DNA of 64,000 nucleotides from Thermus caldifontis (lineage in GTDB: Bacteria; Deinococcota; Deinococci; Deinococcales; Thermaceae), in the NCBI RefSeq assembly GCF_003336745.1, contig NZ_QGMX01000003.1, positions 124,001 through 188,000 on the forward strand, given 5' to 3'. Shown here in pieces: positions 29,666-38,968 of the stretch; the stretch's first letter is position 1; every line of letters starts with the position of its first letter. A model generated the notes under the pieces. It worked only from the letters and a program-made list of their open reading frames with translations, was not told the origin of the DNA and did no database searches. The translations under genes and the position numbers were made by a program.

Positions 29666-32302
29666 ATGGAGAGGTACAACCCGCACGCCATAGAGCCCAA
29701 GTGGCAGCGCTTTTGGAAGGAAAAGGGCTTCATGAGGGCTAAGGAGGCCCTGGGGAAAAAGGGGAAGCAGTACGTGTTGGTCATGTTCCCCTACCCTTCC
29801 GGCGATCTCCACATGGGCCACCTGAAGAACTACACCATGGGGGATGTCCTGGCCCGCTTCCGCAAGGTACAGGGGTATGAGGTCCTGCACCCCATGGGCT
29901 GGGATGCCTTTGGCCTGCCCGCGGAAAACGCCGCCCTTAAGTTTGGCCTTCACCCCCGGGACTGGACCTATGAGAACATCCGCCAGGCCAAGGAGAGCCT
30001 CGAGCTCATGGGCATCCTCTACGACTGGGACCGGGAGGTGACCACCTGCGAGCCCGACTACTACCGCTTCAACCAGTGGATCTTCCTCAAGATGTGGGAG
30101 AAGGGCCTGGCCTACCGGGCCAAGGGCCTGGTGAACTGGTGCCCCAAGTGCCAGACGGTCCTGGCCAACGAGCAGGTGGTGGAGGGCCGGTGTTGGCGGC
30201 ACGAGGACACCCCGGTGGAGAAGCGGGAGCTGGAGCAGTGGTATCTGCGCATCACCGCCTATGCGGAAAGGCTCCTTAAGGACCTCGAGGGCCTGGACTG
30301 GCCGGAGAAGGTGAAGGCCATGCAACGGGCCTGGATCGGCCGTTCGGAGGGGGCGGAGATCCAGTTCCCGGTGGAGGGCCTGGGAGAGACCATCACCGTC
30401 TTCACCACCCGGCCCGACACCCTTTTCGGGGCCACCTTCATGGTCCTGGCCCCGGAGCACCCCCTCACCTTGAGGCTCGCCACCCCCGATAGGCGGGCCG
30501 AGGTGGAGGCCTATGTGGAGGCGGCCAGGCGCAAGACGGAGATCGAGCGCCAGGCGGAGGGCCGGGAGAAGACGGGGGTCTTCCTGGGGGCCTACGCCAT
30601 CAACCCCGCCACCGGGGAAAGGATCCCCATCTACACCGCCGACTACGTGCTCTATGGCTACGGCACCGGGGCCATCATGGCGGTGCCGGGGCACGACAGC
30701 CGGGACTTTGAGTTCGCCAAGAAGTATGGCCTTCCCATACGAAAGGTGATCGAGCGCCCGGGTGAGCCCTTGCCCGAGCCCCTGGAGGCCGCCTACGAGG
30801 AGCCCGGCATCATGGTGAACTCCGGGCCCTTTGACGGCACCCCCAGCGAGGAGGGCAAGAAGAGGGTAGTGGCCTGGCTGGAGGAAAAGGGCCTGGGCCG
30901 GGCCAGGGTCACCTACCGCCTCCGGGACTGGCTGATAAGCCGCCAGCGCTACTGGGGCACCCCCATCCCCATGGTCCACTGCCAGGCCTGCGGGGTGGTA
31001 CCGGTCCCCGAGGAGGAGCTTCCCGTCCTCCTCCCCGACCTCAAGGACATCGAGGACATCCGCCCTAAGGGGAAAAGCCCCCTGGAGGCCCACCCCGAGT
31101 TCTACGAGACCACCTGCCCCAAGTGCGGCGGCCCCGCCAAGCGGGACACGGACACCATGGACACCTTCTTTGACTCCAGCTGGTACTACCTGCGCTATAC
31201 CGACCCCAAAAACGATCGGCTTCCCTTCGACCCCGAAAAGGCGGACTTCTGGATGCCCGTGGACCAGTACATCGGCGGGGTGGAGCACGCGGTGCTCCAC
31301 CTCCTCTACAGCCGCTTCTTCACCAAGTTCCTCCACGACCTGGGGATGGTGAGGGTGGAGGAGCCCTTCCAGGGGCTTTTCACCCAGGGCATGGTCCTGG
31401 CCTGGACGGACTTCGGCCCCGTGGAGGTGGAAGGGGAAAGGGTGCGCCTGCCCGAGCCCACCCGCATCCGCCTGGAGATCCCGGAGAAGGAGCTTTCCCT
31501 GGAGGAGGTGCGGAAGATGGGGGCCGAGCTCAGGCCCCACGAGGACGGCACCTTACACTTCTGGAAGCCGGCGGTGATGAGCAAGTCCAAGGGCAACGGG
31601 GTTATGGTGGGGCCCTTCGTGAAGGAGGAGGGGGCGGATATCGCCCGCATCACCATCCTCTTCGCCGCTCCCCCGGAAAACGAGATGGTCTGGACGGAAG
31701 AAGGGGTGCAGGGGGCCTGGCGCTTCCTGAACCGCATATGGCGCCGGGTGGCGGAGGACCGGGAGGCGTTGGCGGCCACCTCGGGCCAGTTCGCTGCCGA
31801 GGCCCTCGAGGGCCCCGACAAAGAGCTTTACGGGAAGCTTCACCAGACCCTCAAGAAGGTCACGGAGGACCTGGAGAACCTTCGCTTCAACACCGCCATC
31901 GCCGCCCTCATGGAGCTTCTGAACGCCCTTTACGACTACCGCAAGGTGCGGCCCGTAACCCCCCTCTACCGCACCGCCATCCGCTACTATCTGCAGATGC
32001 TCTTCCCCTTCGCCCCCCACATCGCCGAGGAGCTTTGGCACTGGTTCTGGCCAGATAGCCTCTTTGAGGCGGGCTGGCCCGAGCTGGACGAGAAGGCCCT
32101 GGAAAAGGATGTGGTGGAGGTGGCGGTGCAGGTGAACGGGAGGGTGCGGGGGACCATCCAGATCCCCAAGGACGCTCCCCTCGAGGTGGCCAAGGCCGAG
32201 GCCCTCAAGGTGAGGAACGTCCAGGCCCACCTGGAGGGCAAGGCCATCGTGAAGGAAATCTACGTCCCCGGCAAGATCCTCAACCTGGTAGTTCGGGAAT
32301 AG
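29666..32302 (+). CDS. leuS: leucyl-tRNA synthetase
   Basis: 878 aa from ATG 29666, the length of the known Thermus enzyme. Class I synthetase charging tRNA-Leu, with CP1 editing. Seen: the HIGH-type motif [19 protein letters not shown], a zinc-binding insertion ([15 protein letters not shown] ... RCWRHED), editing-domain [21 protein letters not shown] and [19 protein letters not shown], the connective [15 protein letters not shown] with a second Cys cluster (CQACG, CPKCGG), the KMSKS-type loop [10 protein letters not shown], and the anticodon-binding plus C-terminal domains ([13 protein letters not shown]). SD GGGAGGAGG is 7 nt upstream. Expression is probably controlled by the attenuator at 29605. 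The last 23 nt overlap the convergent gene. Confidence 0.98.
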   Translation: MERYNPHAIEPKWQRFWKEKGFMRAKEALGKKGKQYVLVMFPYPSGDLHMGHLKNYTMGDVLARFRKVQGYEVLHPMGWDAFGLPAENAALKFGLHPRDWTYENIRQAKESLELMGILYDWDREVTTCEPDYYRFNQWIFLKMWEKGLAYRAKGLVNWCPKCQTVLANEQVVEGRCWRHEDTPVEKRELEQWYLRITAYAERLLKDLEGLDWPEKVKAMQRAWIGRSEGAEIQFPVEGLGETITVFTTRPDTLFGATFMVLAPEHPLTLRLATPDRRAEVEAYVEAARRKTEIERQAEGREKTGVFLGAYAINPATGERIPIYTADYVLYGYGTGAIMAVPGHDSRDFEFAKKYGLPIRKVIERPGEPLPEPLEAAYEEPGIMVNSGPFDGTPSEEGKKRVVAWLEEKGLGRARVTYRLRDWLISRQRYWGTPIPMVHCQACGVVPVPEEELPVLLPDLKDIEDIRPKGKSPLEAHPEFYETTCPKCGGPAKRDTDTMDTFFDSSWYYLRYTDPKNDRLPFDPEKADFWMPVDQYIGGVEHAVLHLLYSRFFTKFLHDLGMVRVEEPFQGLFTQGMVLAWTDFGPVEVEGERVRLPEPTRIRLEIPEKELSLEEVRKMGAELRPHEDGTLHFWKPAVMSKSKGNGVMVGPFVKEEGADIARITILFAAPPENEMVWTEEGVQGAWRFLNRIWRRVAEDREALAATSGQFAAEALEGPDKELYGKLHQTLKKVTEDLENLRFNTAIAALMELLNALYDYRKVRPVTPLYRTAIRYYLQMLFPFAPHIAEELWHWFWPDSLFEAGWPELDEKALEKDVVEVAVQVNGRVRGTIQIPKDAPLEVAKAEALKVRNVQAHLEGKAIVKEIYVPGKILNLVVRE

Positions 32303-33002
32303 GGAGAAGAAGCCGGGTGGGGACCACCTGGGCCACCTCCGCCGCCACGGGGGTGAGGAAAAGGCCTTCATCCCCCGCCCAGGCCAGAAGCCGCCCGTAG
32401 CCCAGGAGGAACCCCTCCTCGTCCAAAAGGCCGTAAAGCCGGTGGGACTCGGCGGGCTCCATGGGGTGCGCCCCCGCGGGGCCGAGGGGAAGGGGCCGGG
32501 GCCTGGCCCCCTGGAAGTGGGCAAGAAGCCTTTCCAGGCGGTTTTTCCGCCTCTCAGCCGAGGTCTTTTTGCGAACCCCAGGGAGGGGTGGGGCCAGGCG
32601 CACCCTCAGGTCCTTTCGCCAGGAAAGGGCTTGGTAGAACCCTTCCCACCCCAGGACCAGCACCTCGGTGGGAACCAGGGCCTCCACCTGCAAAAGCCGG
32701 AACCCTGGGTCCAGGTAGCCATCCGTGTCGGCCACGGCGGGGCTTCCCGGGGGGATGAGGCGGGCTAAGCGCAAGGCCCCCACCACCGCCCGAGCCTCCA
32801 CCCCCCGGGGGGAAAGGGCCCCCAGAAGGTAGCGGCGCACGGGAGTTAGGGCTCCTTCCCGGTGGCGAAAGAGGGTAAAGGCCCCGGGCAGGGCTCCTTG
32901 CCCCGGGTCCAGGTCCAAAAGGTACGCTTCTCCCGCCTTTTCCAGGAGCTTAAGGGCCAGGGTGGTCTTGCCCGCGTCCGTGGGGCCCGTAAGGAGGAGC
33001 AT
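32280..33002 (-). CDS. Clp1/Grc3-like P-loop polynucleotide kinase
   Basis: 240 aa from ATG 33002, preceded by TAGCTT ending 7 nt upstream; GTG 33032 is an alternative. Seen: Walker [24 protein letters not shown] directly at the N-terminus, and [19 protein letters not shown], both typical of the Clp1 P-loop domain of eukaryotic/archaeal RNA 5'-hydroxyl kinases. Further [29 protein letters not shown] resembles the Clp1 Walker B region and lid. Residues after 150 lose similarity. Family knowledge suggests a 5'-OH polynucleotide kinase; the substrate in bacteria is unknown. It overlaps leuS by 23 nt at the 3' ends. Confidence 0.8.
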   Translation of the reverse strand: MLLLTGPTDAGKTTLALKLLEKAGEAYLLDLDPGQGALPGAFTLFRHREGALTPVRRYLLGALSPRGVEARAVVGALRLARLIPPGSPAVADTDGYLDPGFRLLQVEALVPTEVLVLGWEGFYQALSWRKDLRVRLAPPLPGVRKKTSAERRKNRLERLLAHFQGARPRPLPLGPAGAHPMEPAESHRLYGLLDEEGFLLGYGRLLAWAGDEGLFLTPVAAEVAQVVPTRLLLPIPELPG

Positions 33003-33099
33003 CCCCTTGAAGCTACCCCAAGGAGGCGCCACCTTCCAATACCCCTGTGATGTGACGTATTTTTTCCTTTTCGCAGGAAAGTGTTATACTAACCCCACC

Positions 33100-34263
33100 A
33101 TGGGGCTCTGGTTTGAGGAAAGCCAGGAGGAGCGGGCGGTCTTGGGGCCTTTCCGGGAGTTTCTCAAGGCGGAGGTGGCCCCGGGAGCAGCGGAGAGGGA
33201 CCGGACGGGGGCCTTTCCCTTTGGGCTCATAGGGAAGCTTGCCCAGTTTGGCGTCTTTGGGGCCACGGTGCCCGAGGCCTATGGGGGGGCAGGGCTAACG
33301 AGCCGGCTTTTCGCCCGCATGGTGGAGGAGATCGCCTATTACGACGGATCCTTGGCCCTCACCGTGGCCAGCCACAACTCCTTGGCCACGGGGCACATCC
33401 TCCTTGCGGGCAACGAGAGGCAGAAGGAAACCTTCCTACCCAAGCTGGCCTCGGGGGAGGCCCTGGGGGCCTGGGGGCTCACGGAGCCGGGTTCGGGCTC
33501 GGATGCCGCCGCCCTGAAAACCCGGGCGGAGGCGGTGGCGGGAGGGTATGTGCTGAACGGCACCAAGCAGTTCATCACCCAGGGGAGCGTGGCCGGGGTC
33601 TATGTGATCGTGGCCCGCACCGACCCTCCGCCAAGCCCGGAGAGGAAGCACCTGGGCATCTCCGCCTTCGCCTTCTTTCGCCCCGAGAGGGGTCTCCGCA
33701 TTGGCCGCAAGGAGGAGAAGCTGGGCCTCCATGCCTCCGACACCGCCCAGCTTCTTTTGGAGGACCTTTTCGTCCCGGAGGAAGGCCTTTTGGGGGAGCG
33801 GGGCAAGGGGTTTTACCACGTGCTCAAGGTGCTGGACGGGGGCAGGATCGGGATCGCCGCCATGGCGGTGGGCCTGGGGAGGGCGGCCTTGGACTATGCC
33901 CTGCGCTACGCCAAGGAAAGGGAGGCCTTCGGCAGGCCCATCGCCGAGTACCAGGGGGTTTCCTTCCGGCTGGCGGAGGCGGCCACGGAGCTGGAGGCGG
34001 CGAGGCTTCTCTACCTCAAGGCAGCGGAGCTTAAGGATGCGGGCAGGCCCTATACCCTCGAGGCCGCCCAGGCCAAGCTCTTCGCCAGCGAGGTGGCGGT
34101 AAGGGCCTGCGACGAGGCCATCCAGGTTCTGGGAGGGTACGGCTACATCAAGGACTACCCCGTGGAGCGCTACTGGCGGGATGCCCGCCTGACCCGCATC
34201 GGGGAGGGGACCAGCGAGATCCTAAAGCTCATCATTGCCCGGCGCCTTCTAGAGTCGGTGTGA
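33100..34263 (+). CDS. acyl-CoA dehydrogenase
   Basis: 387 aa from ATG 33100. FAD enzyme oxidising acyl-CoA to enoyl-CoA. Seen: N-terminal helical domain ([20 protein letters not shown]), the flavin segment [22 protein letters not shown] and [16 protein letters not shown], the [30 protein letters not shown] segment, and the C-terminal [34 protein letters not shown] with a Glu in the catalytic GEGTSE context. Which chain length it prefers cannot be read. A TATACT -10 (33085-33090) lies 9 nt before the ATG in an unusually A/T-rich patch. The last 32 nt overlap rlmN convergently. Confidence 0.95.
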   Translation: MGLWFEESQEERAVLGPFREFLKAEVAPGAAERDRTGAFPFGLIGKLAQFGVFGATVPEAYGGAGLTSRLFARMVEEIAYYDGSLALTVASHNSLATGHILLAGNERQKETFLPKLASGEALGAWGLTEPGSGSDAAALKTRAEAVAGGYVLNGTKQFITQGSVAGVYVIVARTDPPPSPERKHLGISAFAFFRPERGLRIGRKEEKLGLHASDTAQLLLEDLFVPEEGLLGERGKGFYHVLKVLDGGRIGIAAMAVGLGRAALDYALRYAKEREAFGRPIAEYQGVSFRLAEAATELEAARLLYLKAAELKDAGRPYTLEAAQAKLFASEVAVRACDEAIQVLGGYGYIKDYPVERYWRDARLTRIGEGTSEILKLIIARRLLESV

Positions 34264-35281
34264 AGCGGAGGGCCTTGGGGGCCTTCAGGGCCAGCTGGCC
34301 GCAGGCGGCTCCCACGTCCTGCCCCCGGCTAAAGCGGATGGAGGTGGGGACGCCCAAACGCCTCAGCTCCTCGGCGAAGGCCAGGATGCCCGCTTTGGGG
34401 GTGCCCTCCACCGGGGCCCCTTCCCAGGGGTTAAAGGGAATCAGGTTCACGTGGGCGCTGATGCCCCTAAGCAGCTTGGCGAGAAGCCGGGCCTGCCAGG
34501 GGTGGTCGTTTAGGCCCTTGAGGAGGGTGTACTCAAAGGTGACGCGCCTTTTGGTCTTGGCGTAGTAGTGGCGCACCGCTTCCAGGATCTCCGCCACCGA
34601 GTAGCGATGGGCGGTGGGGATGATCCTCCTGCGGGTTTCGTCATCGGGGGCGTGGAGGGAAAGGGCAAGCCGTACCCCCAGGTCCTCCTCCGCCAGGCGG
34701 TAGATGCCCTTGGGAATGCCCACGGTGGAAAGGGTGATGCGCCTTGGGCTCATGGCCAGGCCCTTGGGGTGGAGGAGGAGGCGGGTGGCCTTCAGGACGT
34801 TGGGGAGGTTTAAAAGGGGCTCCCCCATGCCCATCAGCACCACGTTGCGGATCTCCCGGGGGGAGATGCCCTGGTGGTGGGCGATGGCCAGGAGCTGGGA
34901 GAGGATTTCCGCTGCCGTGAGGTTGCGGCCAAAGCCCAAGGCTCCGGTGGCGCAGAAGGTGCACCCGGCGGGGCAACCCACCATGCTGGAGAGGCAGACG
35001 GTCTTGCGGTTTTCGTAGGGCATGTAGACGGCTTCCGTCTTCTTCCCGTCCAGCAGGGTGAAGAGGTACTTGACGCTTCCATCCCGGCTCGGGTAGGCCT
35101 CCACCAAGGCGAACTCGGAGATACGCCACTCCTTGGCCAAGGCCTCCCTGAGGCCCTTAGGCAGGTCGGTCATCTCGGAGAAGTCCAAAGCCCCCCGGGC
35201 GTAGAGCCAGTGGGCGATCTGGGCCTTACGGTAGCCCTCGCCGGGAAGTTCCTCGGGCAGGAGTTCCAGAATGGGTTTCAT
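34232..35281 (-). CDS. rlmN: RlmN, dual-specificity 23S rRNA/tRNA adenine-C2 methyltransferase
   Basis: 349 aa from ATG 35281. Radical SAM enzyme that makes 2-methyladenosine at 23S rRNA A2503 and tRNA A37. Seen: N-terminal [35 protein letters not shown], the radical-SAM cysteines in [86 protein letters not shown] and the C-terminal [17 protein letters not shown] holding a methyl-carrier cysteine. TACAAT (35299-35304) gives a 5' leader of roughly 10 nt. The long upstream extension of the frame is proline/glycine-rich shadow. Confidence 0.96.
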   Translation of the reverse strand: MKPILELLPEELPGEGYRKAQIAHWLYARGALDFSEMTDLPKGLREALAKEWRISEFALVEAYPSRDGSVKYLFTLLDGKKTEAVYMPYENRKTVCLSSMVGCPAGCTFCATGALGFGRNLTAAEILSQLLAIAHHQGISPREIRNVVLMGMGEPLLNLPNVLKATRLLLHPKGLAMSPRRITLSTVGIPKGIYRLAEEDLGVRLALSLHAPDDETRRRIIPTAHRYSVAEILEAVRHYYAKTKRRVTFEYTLLKGLNDHPWQARLLAKLLRGISAHVNLIPFNPWEGAPVEGTPKAGILAFAEELRRLGVPTSIRFSRGQDVGAACGQLALKAPKALRFTPTLEGAGQ

Positions 35282-35334
35282 GCCACGGTCACCTTCCCAT
35301 TGTAGGGGCTGGGGGTGGGCTTTGCCCAGGGGCC

Positions 35335-35559
35335 TCACCGTAGCCGTCCATACCCTAGCCCCAAGCCCAGGAGGAGAAGGAGTACCCCCAAGGGCCGAGG
35401 CCGGGCCAGAAGTCCCAGAAAGGCACCAAAAAGGAGAAGGCCCAGGCCCACTCGCTTGCGCCCTTGCCGGTAGGCCCGGCCCGAGAGGAAGCCCAAGAGG
35501 AGGGGAAGGGCCCAAAGCACCAGAAGGAGGAGGCCCAAGAGGAAGGAGAAGGAGGCCAT
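35335..35559 (-). CDS. small membrane protein, unknown
   Basis: 74 aa. Two to three hydrophobic helices (residues 4-25, 37-52, 56-70) separated by a basic loop SGRAYRQGRKR, so the loop is likely cytoplasmic. No recognised family. The start is 13 nt after the moaDE stop on the same strand, so it is probably in the hrcA-moaDE transcription unit. Confidence 0.6.
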   Translation of the reverse strand: MASFSFLLGLLLLVLWALPLLLGFLSGRAYRQGRKRVGLGLLLFGAFLGLLARPRPLGVLLLLLGLGLGYGRLR

Positions 35560-35572
35560 GGTTGGGGGAGGC

Positions 35573-36244
35573 CTAGAGGCGGTGGTCCTCCGGGGAGAAC
35601 CCCTCCACCCAGAAGCTCCCGTCGGGACGGTGTTCCTTTTTCCAAACCGGGAGGACCTCTTTTACCCGGTCAATGGCGTACTGGCAGGCGGCGAAGGCCT
35701 CCCTTCTGTGCCGGGCCGAGACCACGATGGCGATGGAGGCCTCCCCGGGGTTCACCCGGCCTAAGCGGTGCCAAAGGGCCACCCGGCCCAGGGGAAAGCG
35801 GGCGCGCATCTCCCCGATGATCTCCGCCATGACCTTCTCCGCCATGCCGGGGTAGGCCTCGTACTCCAAAAAGGCCACCTCCTCCCCCCGGTTGGGGCTA
35901 CGGGTGGTGCCCAGAAAGCTCACCACCGCCCCGTACTCGGGGGCCGTGGCCCACTCCACCAAAGCCTTTAGGTCCAAGGGGTCGTGGGTGAGGCCAAAGG
36001 AGTCCTGCCCTCCGGAAACCGGGGGCAAAAAGGCCACCTCGTCCCCTTCCTTTAGGGGGGTCTCCCCTTGGGCCAGGGTCTGGTTCACCGCCGCCATGCC
36101 GCCATCCAACCTTAGGCTGGGGAAGCGCTTCTCCAGAGCTTCCTTGGCGTGCCGCACCTGGGCGCCTTCCGGGAGTTCCAACTGCAGGCGGTCCGTGCCC
36201 GCCTGTTCCCGGTAGAGGGCGAAAAGCCGCACTTCAACCCGCAT
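35573..36244 (-). CDS. MoaD-MoaE fusion, molybdopterin synthase
   Basis: 223 aa. Residues 1-79 are a complete MoaD ubiquitin-like domain (VEVRLFALYREQAGTD ... DEVAFLPPVSGG) ending in Gly-Gly at about 78-79. The chain then continues (QDSFGLTHDPLDLKALVEW) into a complete MoaE domain with GAVVSFLGTTRSPNRGEEVAFLEYEAYPGMAEKVM, VALWHRLGRVNPGEASIAIVVSARHRREAFAACQYAIDRVKEVLPVWKKE and GSFWVEG. MoaD must normally present a free C-terminal Gly for thiocarboxylation; here it is internal. Known: mycobacterial MoaX is a similar fusion that is cleaved after Gly-Gly. It overlaps hrcA by 11 nt. Confidence 0.92.
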   Translation of the reverse strand: MRVEVRLFALYREQAGTDRLQLELPEGAQVRHAKEALEKRFPSLRLDGGMAAVNQTLAQGETPLKEGDEVAFLPPVSGGQDSFGLTHDPLDLKALVEWATAPEYGAVVSFLGTTRSPNRGEEVAFLEYEAYPGMAEKVMAEIIGEMRARFPLGRVALWHRLGRVNPGEASIAIVVSARHRREAFAACQYAIDRVKEVLPVWKKEHRPDGSFWVEGFSPEDHRL

Positions 36245-37139
36245 GCTGTCCAGTATAGACCTGGCTGAGGCTTAAGGCCACGGAGAGGGCCTCGAGGTAG
36301 CGCATGCGCATGGGCCCCAAAAGCACGATCTCTCCCAGCCACTCCCCCCGGGCGAAGCCCGCCTGCACCTGGGCCAGGCCCTCTACCTCCCCCACCCGCA
36401 CGTCCACCCGGCCGGGAGGGGTTAGAACTGCCTCGTCCCCTCCAGCCTCATAAAGGGCCACCAGCCGCTCCAGAAAGCCAGGGTCCCTGGCCTCCGGTTC
36501 CTTTAGGGCCTCGGCCAGACCTTCCCGGTAGACGAGGGAAAGGCCTGTGGCGAGGGCCCGGGAGAGGTGGGCGAAGAGCTCCTCGAGGCCCCTGGGGGCT
36601 GGGGGCAAGGTGAAAAAGGGCCCCGAGAGGGCTCCTTCCGCCTGTTTCAATCGCTCGGCCGGGAGGGTGAGGGGAAGCCGAACCTCCTTCACCCTCCCCC
36701 CTTCTAGGACCAAGACCGCCAGGGTGCCCTCGGACAGAGTTGAGAGGTGGACCTGGAGGACCTTGGGGGAGTTCCTGGGCCTCAGGCGTAGGAGGGCAGG
36801 GTACCCGGAAAGCCCCACCGCCATCTTCACCAAGAAGGCCTCGGGCTCCCTGGCGCCTTCCAGGGCCCGTTGGAGCCGCTTTTGGGTGGCTTCGGGTAGG
36901 GGTTTGGGGGGAAGGAGGGAAAGGGAGTACTGGCGGAAAGCCTGCCGGGTGGGGACCCGGCCCGCCGAGGCGTGGGGCTTGGAGAGGTAGCCCATCTCCT
37001 CGAGGGCGATGAGCTCGTAGCGGACCAAGGCAGGGGAAAGCCCCAGGCCCTCGGCCAGCCTGGCCGAGGGTACCGGGGCCTTGGTCTTGATGTACTCCTC
37101 CACCAGGAGGTAGAGAAGGGCCCGCTGCCTGGCCGTCAC
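36234..37139 (-). CDS. hrcA: HrcA-family heat-shock repressor
   Basis: 301 aa from GTG 37139; TACAAT (37146-37151) ends 6 nt upstream, so the mRNA is probably leaderless. Seen: winged-helix N-terminus TARQRALLYLLVEEYIKTKAPVPSARLAEGLGLSPALVRYELIALEEMGYLSKPHASAGRVPT (residues 2-64), the most conserved part of HrcA, then a GAF-like dimerisation domain that is less conserved. HrcA represses groE/dnaK through CIRCE elements; none was found by eye in this window. A promoter for hrcA lies over the glnB start-stop region. Confidence 0.85.
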   Translation of the reverse strand: MTARQRALLYLLVEEYIKTKAPVPSARLAEGLGLSPALVRYELIALEEMGYLSKPHASAGRVPTRQAFRQYSLSLLPPKPLPEATQKRLQRALEGAREPEAFLVKMAVGLSGYPALLRLRPRNSPKVLQVHLSTLSEGTLAVLVLEGGRVKEVRLPLTLPAERLKQAEGALSGPFFTLPPAPRGLEELFAHLSRALATGLSLVYREGLAEALKEPEARDPGFLERLVALYEAGGDEAVLTPPGRVDVRVGEVEGLAQVQAGFARGEWLGEIVLLGPMRMRYLEALSVALSLSQVYTGQHAG

Positions 37140-37143
37140 ACCC

Positions 37144-37494
37144 TCATTGTACCGGGGTCACGGCGGCCTCGTCCTCCTCCCCGGTGCGGATGCGGTAGAC
37201 CTTCTCCACCGGCAGGACGAAGATCTTCCCGTCCCCCACCTCCCCGGTGCGGGCGGCCTTGAGGATGGCCTCCACCGTGGGCCTTACGAAGGGCTCGGAC
37301 ACCCCGATCTCCAGGCGCACCTTCTCGTGCAGGGCCATCTTCACCGTGGTGCCCCGGTAGGTTTCCACCCTTTCCGTCTCCCCCCCGTGCCCCTGGACCC
37401 TGCTGATGGATAGCCCCCGCACCTCCGCCTTGAAGAGGGCTTCCAGGACCTCCTGGAGCTTATCCGGCCGGATGATGGCCACGATGAGCTTCAT
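37144..37494 (-). CDS. glnB: PII nitrogen-regulatory protein
   Basis: 116 aa. Trimeric sensor of 2-oxoglutarate and ATP/ADP. Seen: MKLIVAIIRPDKLQEVLEAL, GLSISRVQGHGG, VRLEIGVSEPFVRPTVEAILKAARTGEVGDGKIFVLPVEKVYRIRTGE (both PII signatures). The T-loop reads ETYRGTTVKMAL: the tyrosine at position 51 that is uridylylated in proteobacteria is Val, and the preceding positions are Thr-Thr. So control by uridylylation at that site is not possible. Its ATG overlaps the amtB stop by 4 nt; amtB-glnB is a classical GlnK-AmtB operon. Confidence 0.95.
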   Translation of the reverse strand: MKLIVAIIRPDKLQEVLEALFKAEVRGLSISRVQGHGGETERVETYRGTTVKMALHEKVRLEIGVSEPFVRPTVEAILKAARTGEVGDGKIFVLPVEKVYRIRTGEEDEAAVTPVQ

Positions 37495-38819
37495 GCCTTA
37501 CCTCCCACGGGTTTAAGGGCCGGAGGGTTAGCCTCCGAGAGCACCAGGATGGCCCCCTCGCCCTCCACATAGGCCTCCTCCCCGTGCTGGGTCACGTCCA
37601 GGCCCATCCCTTCCTCCTTGGGGCTGGCCCGCAAGGGGGTGAAAAGGCCCACCAGCTTTAGGAGAAGGAAGGTGCCGAGGGCGGAGTAGGCCACCGCCAC
37701 CCCCACCGCCAGGGCTTGGACGGCGAGCTGCCCTGGGTTACCGAAAAGAAGGCCATCCGCCACCCCGTTCCAGGCCTTCTCCGCCAGGAGGCCGGTGAGA
37801 AGGGCCCCTGTGGTGCCGGCAAGCCCGTGGGCGCCGAAGACATCCAAGGAGTCATCCAGCCGGCTCCTGGGCCGCCAGAGGAGGAAGAAGTAGCTGGGGA
37901 GGGCGCTTACCGCCCCCAGCACCAGGGCCGACAGGGGAGATACGAACCCCGCTGCTGGGGTGATGGCCACCAGGCCCACCACGATGGCGGTGGCCAGGCC
38001 CACCGCCGTAACTTTTCCCGTGCGCAAGAGGTCCAGAAGGGCCCAGACCGTGAGGGTGGCCGCGGGGGCGAGAAGGGTATTCACGAAGGCCAAGGCGGCC
38101 ACGGCCCCCGAGCCTAGGGCACTTCCCCCGTTGAAGCCGAACCAGCCGAACCAAAGTAGGGCAGCCCCTAGGAGCACGAAGGGGACGTTATGGGGCAGGA
38201 TGGCCTGGCGGCCATAGTCCTTACGGGCCCCCAGGACCAAGGCCCCCACCAGGGCGGCCACGCCGGCGTTGATGTGTACCACCGTGCCTCCGGCGAAGTC
38301 CAGGGCCCCTAGGCTTCCCAAAAACCCCCCGCCCCAGACCCAGTGGGCCAGGGGGGCGTAGACCAAAAGCCCCCAAAGGCTTAGGAAGAGAAGGAGGGCG
38401 GGAAAGCGCATCCTTTCCACCAGGCCTCCGGTGAGGAGGGCGGCGGTGATGATGGCGAAGGTGCCCTGGAAGGCCATGAAGAGGAGGTGGGGGATCTCCC
38501 CCTTGGCCTCGAGGCCCACCCCCTGCAAGAGGGCATGCCCGAGGCCTCCCAGCCACGGGCCTCCCTCGGCAAAGGCCAGGCTGTAGCCCAAAAGGGCCCA
38601 GCCCGCCCCCACGAACCCCAAGGCGGCGAAGCTCATCATCATGGTGTTCAAGGCGTTTTTGCTCCGCACCAGGCCCCCGTAGAAGAAGGCCAAGGCCGGG
38701 GTCATGAGGAGGACCAGGGCCGTGGAAACCAACATCCAGGCCGTGGCGGCTCCATCCACCCCTTCCGCCAACGCCAGTCCTGGGAATCCGCCTACCGCTA
38801 ACCACAGGGTCTTCCGCAT
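37491..38819 (-). CDS. amtB: ammonium transporter AmtB
   Basis: 442 aa from ATG 38819 with a cleavable-type signal peptide (RKTLWLAVGGFPGLALAEG) and eleven membrane helices. Seen: TALVLLMTPALAFFYGGLVRSKNALNTMMMSF, the first pore His in LAHWVWGGGFLG and the second in SLDVFGAHGLAGTTGALLTGL, matching the twin-His channel, and DFAGGTVVHINAGVAALVGALVLG. It moves NH4+/NH3 and is gated by binding of the PII T-loop, encoded directly downstream. The promoter is at 38843-38871, with a leader of about 17 nt containing an AAGGGGG SD. Confidence 0.96.
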   Translation of the reverse strand: MRKTLWLAVGGFPGLALAEGVDGAATAWMLVSTALVLLMTPALAFFYGGLVRSKNALNTMMMSFAALGFVGAGWALLGYSLAFAEGGPWLGGLGHALLQGVGLEAKGEIPHLLFMAFQGTFAIITAALLTGGLVERMRFPALLLFLSLWGLLVYAPLAHWVWGGGFLGSLGALDFAGGTVVHINAGVAALVGALVLGARKDYGRQAILPHNVPFVLLGAALLWFGWFGFNGGSALGSGAVAALAFVNTLLAPAATLTVWALLDLLRTGKVTAVGLATAIVVGLVAITPAAGFVSPLSALVLGAVSALPSYFFLLWRPRSRLDDSLDVFGAHGLAGTTGALLTGLLAEKAWNGVADGLLFGNPGQLAVQALAVGVAVAYSALGTFLLLKLVGLFTPLRASPKEEGMGLDVTQHGEEAYVEGEGAILVLSEANPPALKPVGGKA

Positions 38820-38842
38820 GGGTCCACACCCCCTTGGCCCTA

Positions 38843-38871
38843 AGGGTAGCACTCGGTTTGCCGATCGTCAA
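38843..38871 (-). promoter_or_regulatory. amtB-glnB promoter
   Basis: Minus-strand -35 TTGACG (38866-38871), exactly 17 bp, -10 TACCCT (38843-38848). One of the few clear two-box promoters of the window. Its -35 overlaps the palindrome at 38867-38884. Confidence 0.75.
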
Positions 38872-38884
38872 GATATAGCTTGAC
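38867..38884. promoter_or_regulatory. palindrome GTCAAG-N6-CTTGAC overlapping the amtB -35
   Basis: Arms GTCAAG and CTTGAC are perfect and separated by six bases. The left arm overlaps the amtB -35 and the right arm contains a plus-strand TTGACA (38880-38885) pointing toward the gene at 38969. It is either a repressor/activator site or two back-to-back -35 boxes. The following 85 bases to the next gene are strikingly A-rich and carry no other clear signal. Confidence 0.5.
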
Positions 38885-38968
38885 AGTTAGCAAATACTAG
38901 TGAAACATGCAACGCAAAAAACGCTAGAAAGCTGCTTAATGTAAACAAAAAGATTGACGAAAGGCAAC

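Noticed and set aside
29600..31540. Long minus-strand open frame opposite leuS
   Set aside because: leuS is certain; the antisense translation is low-complexity Gly/Leu/His/Pro sequence without motifs.
36234..37494. CIRCE element near hrcA
   Set aside because: No TTAGCACTC-N9-GAGTGCTAA-type repeat was found by eye; an AGCACTC near 38849 lacks the second arm.
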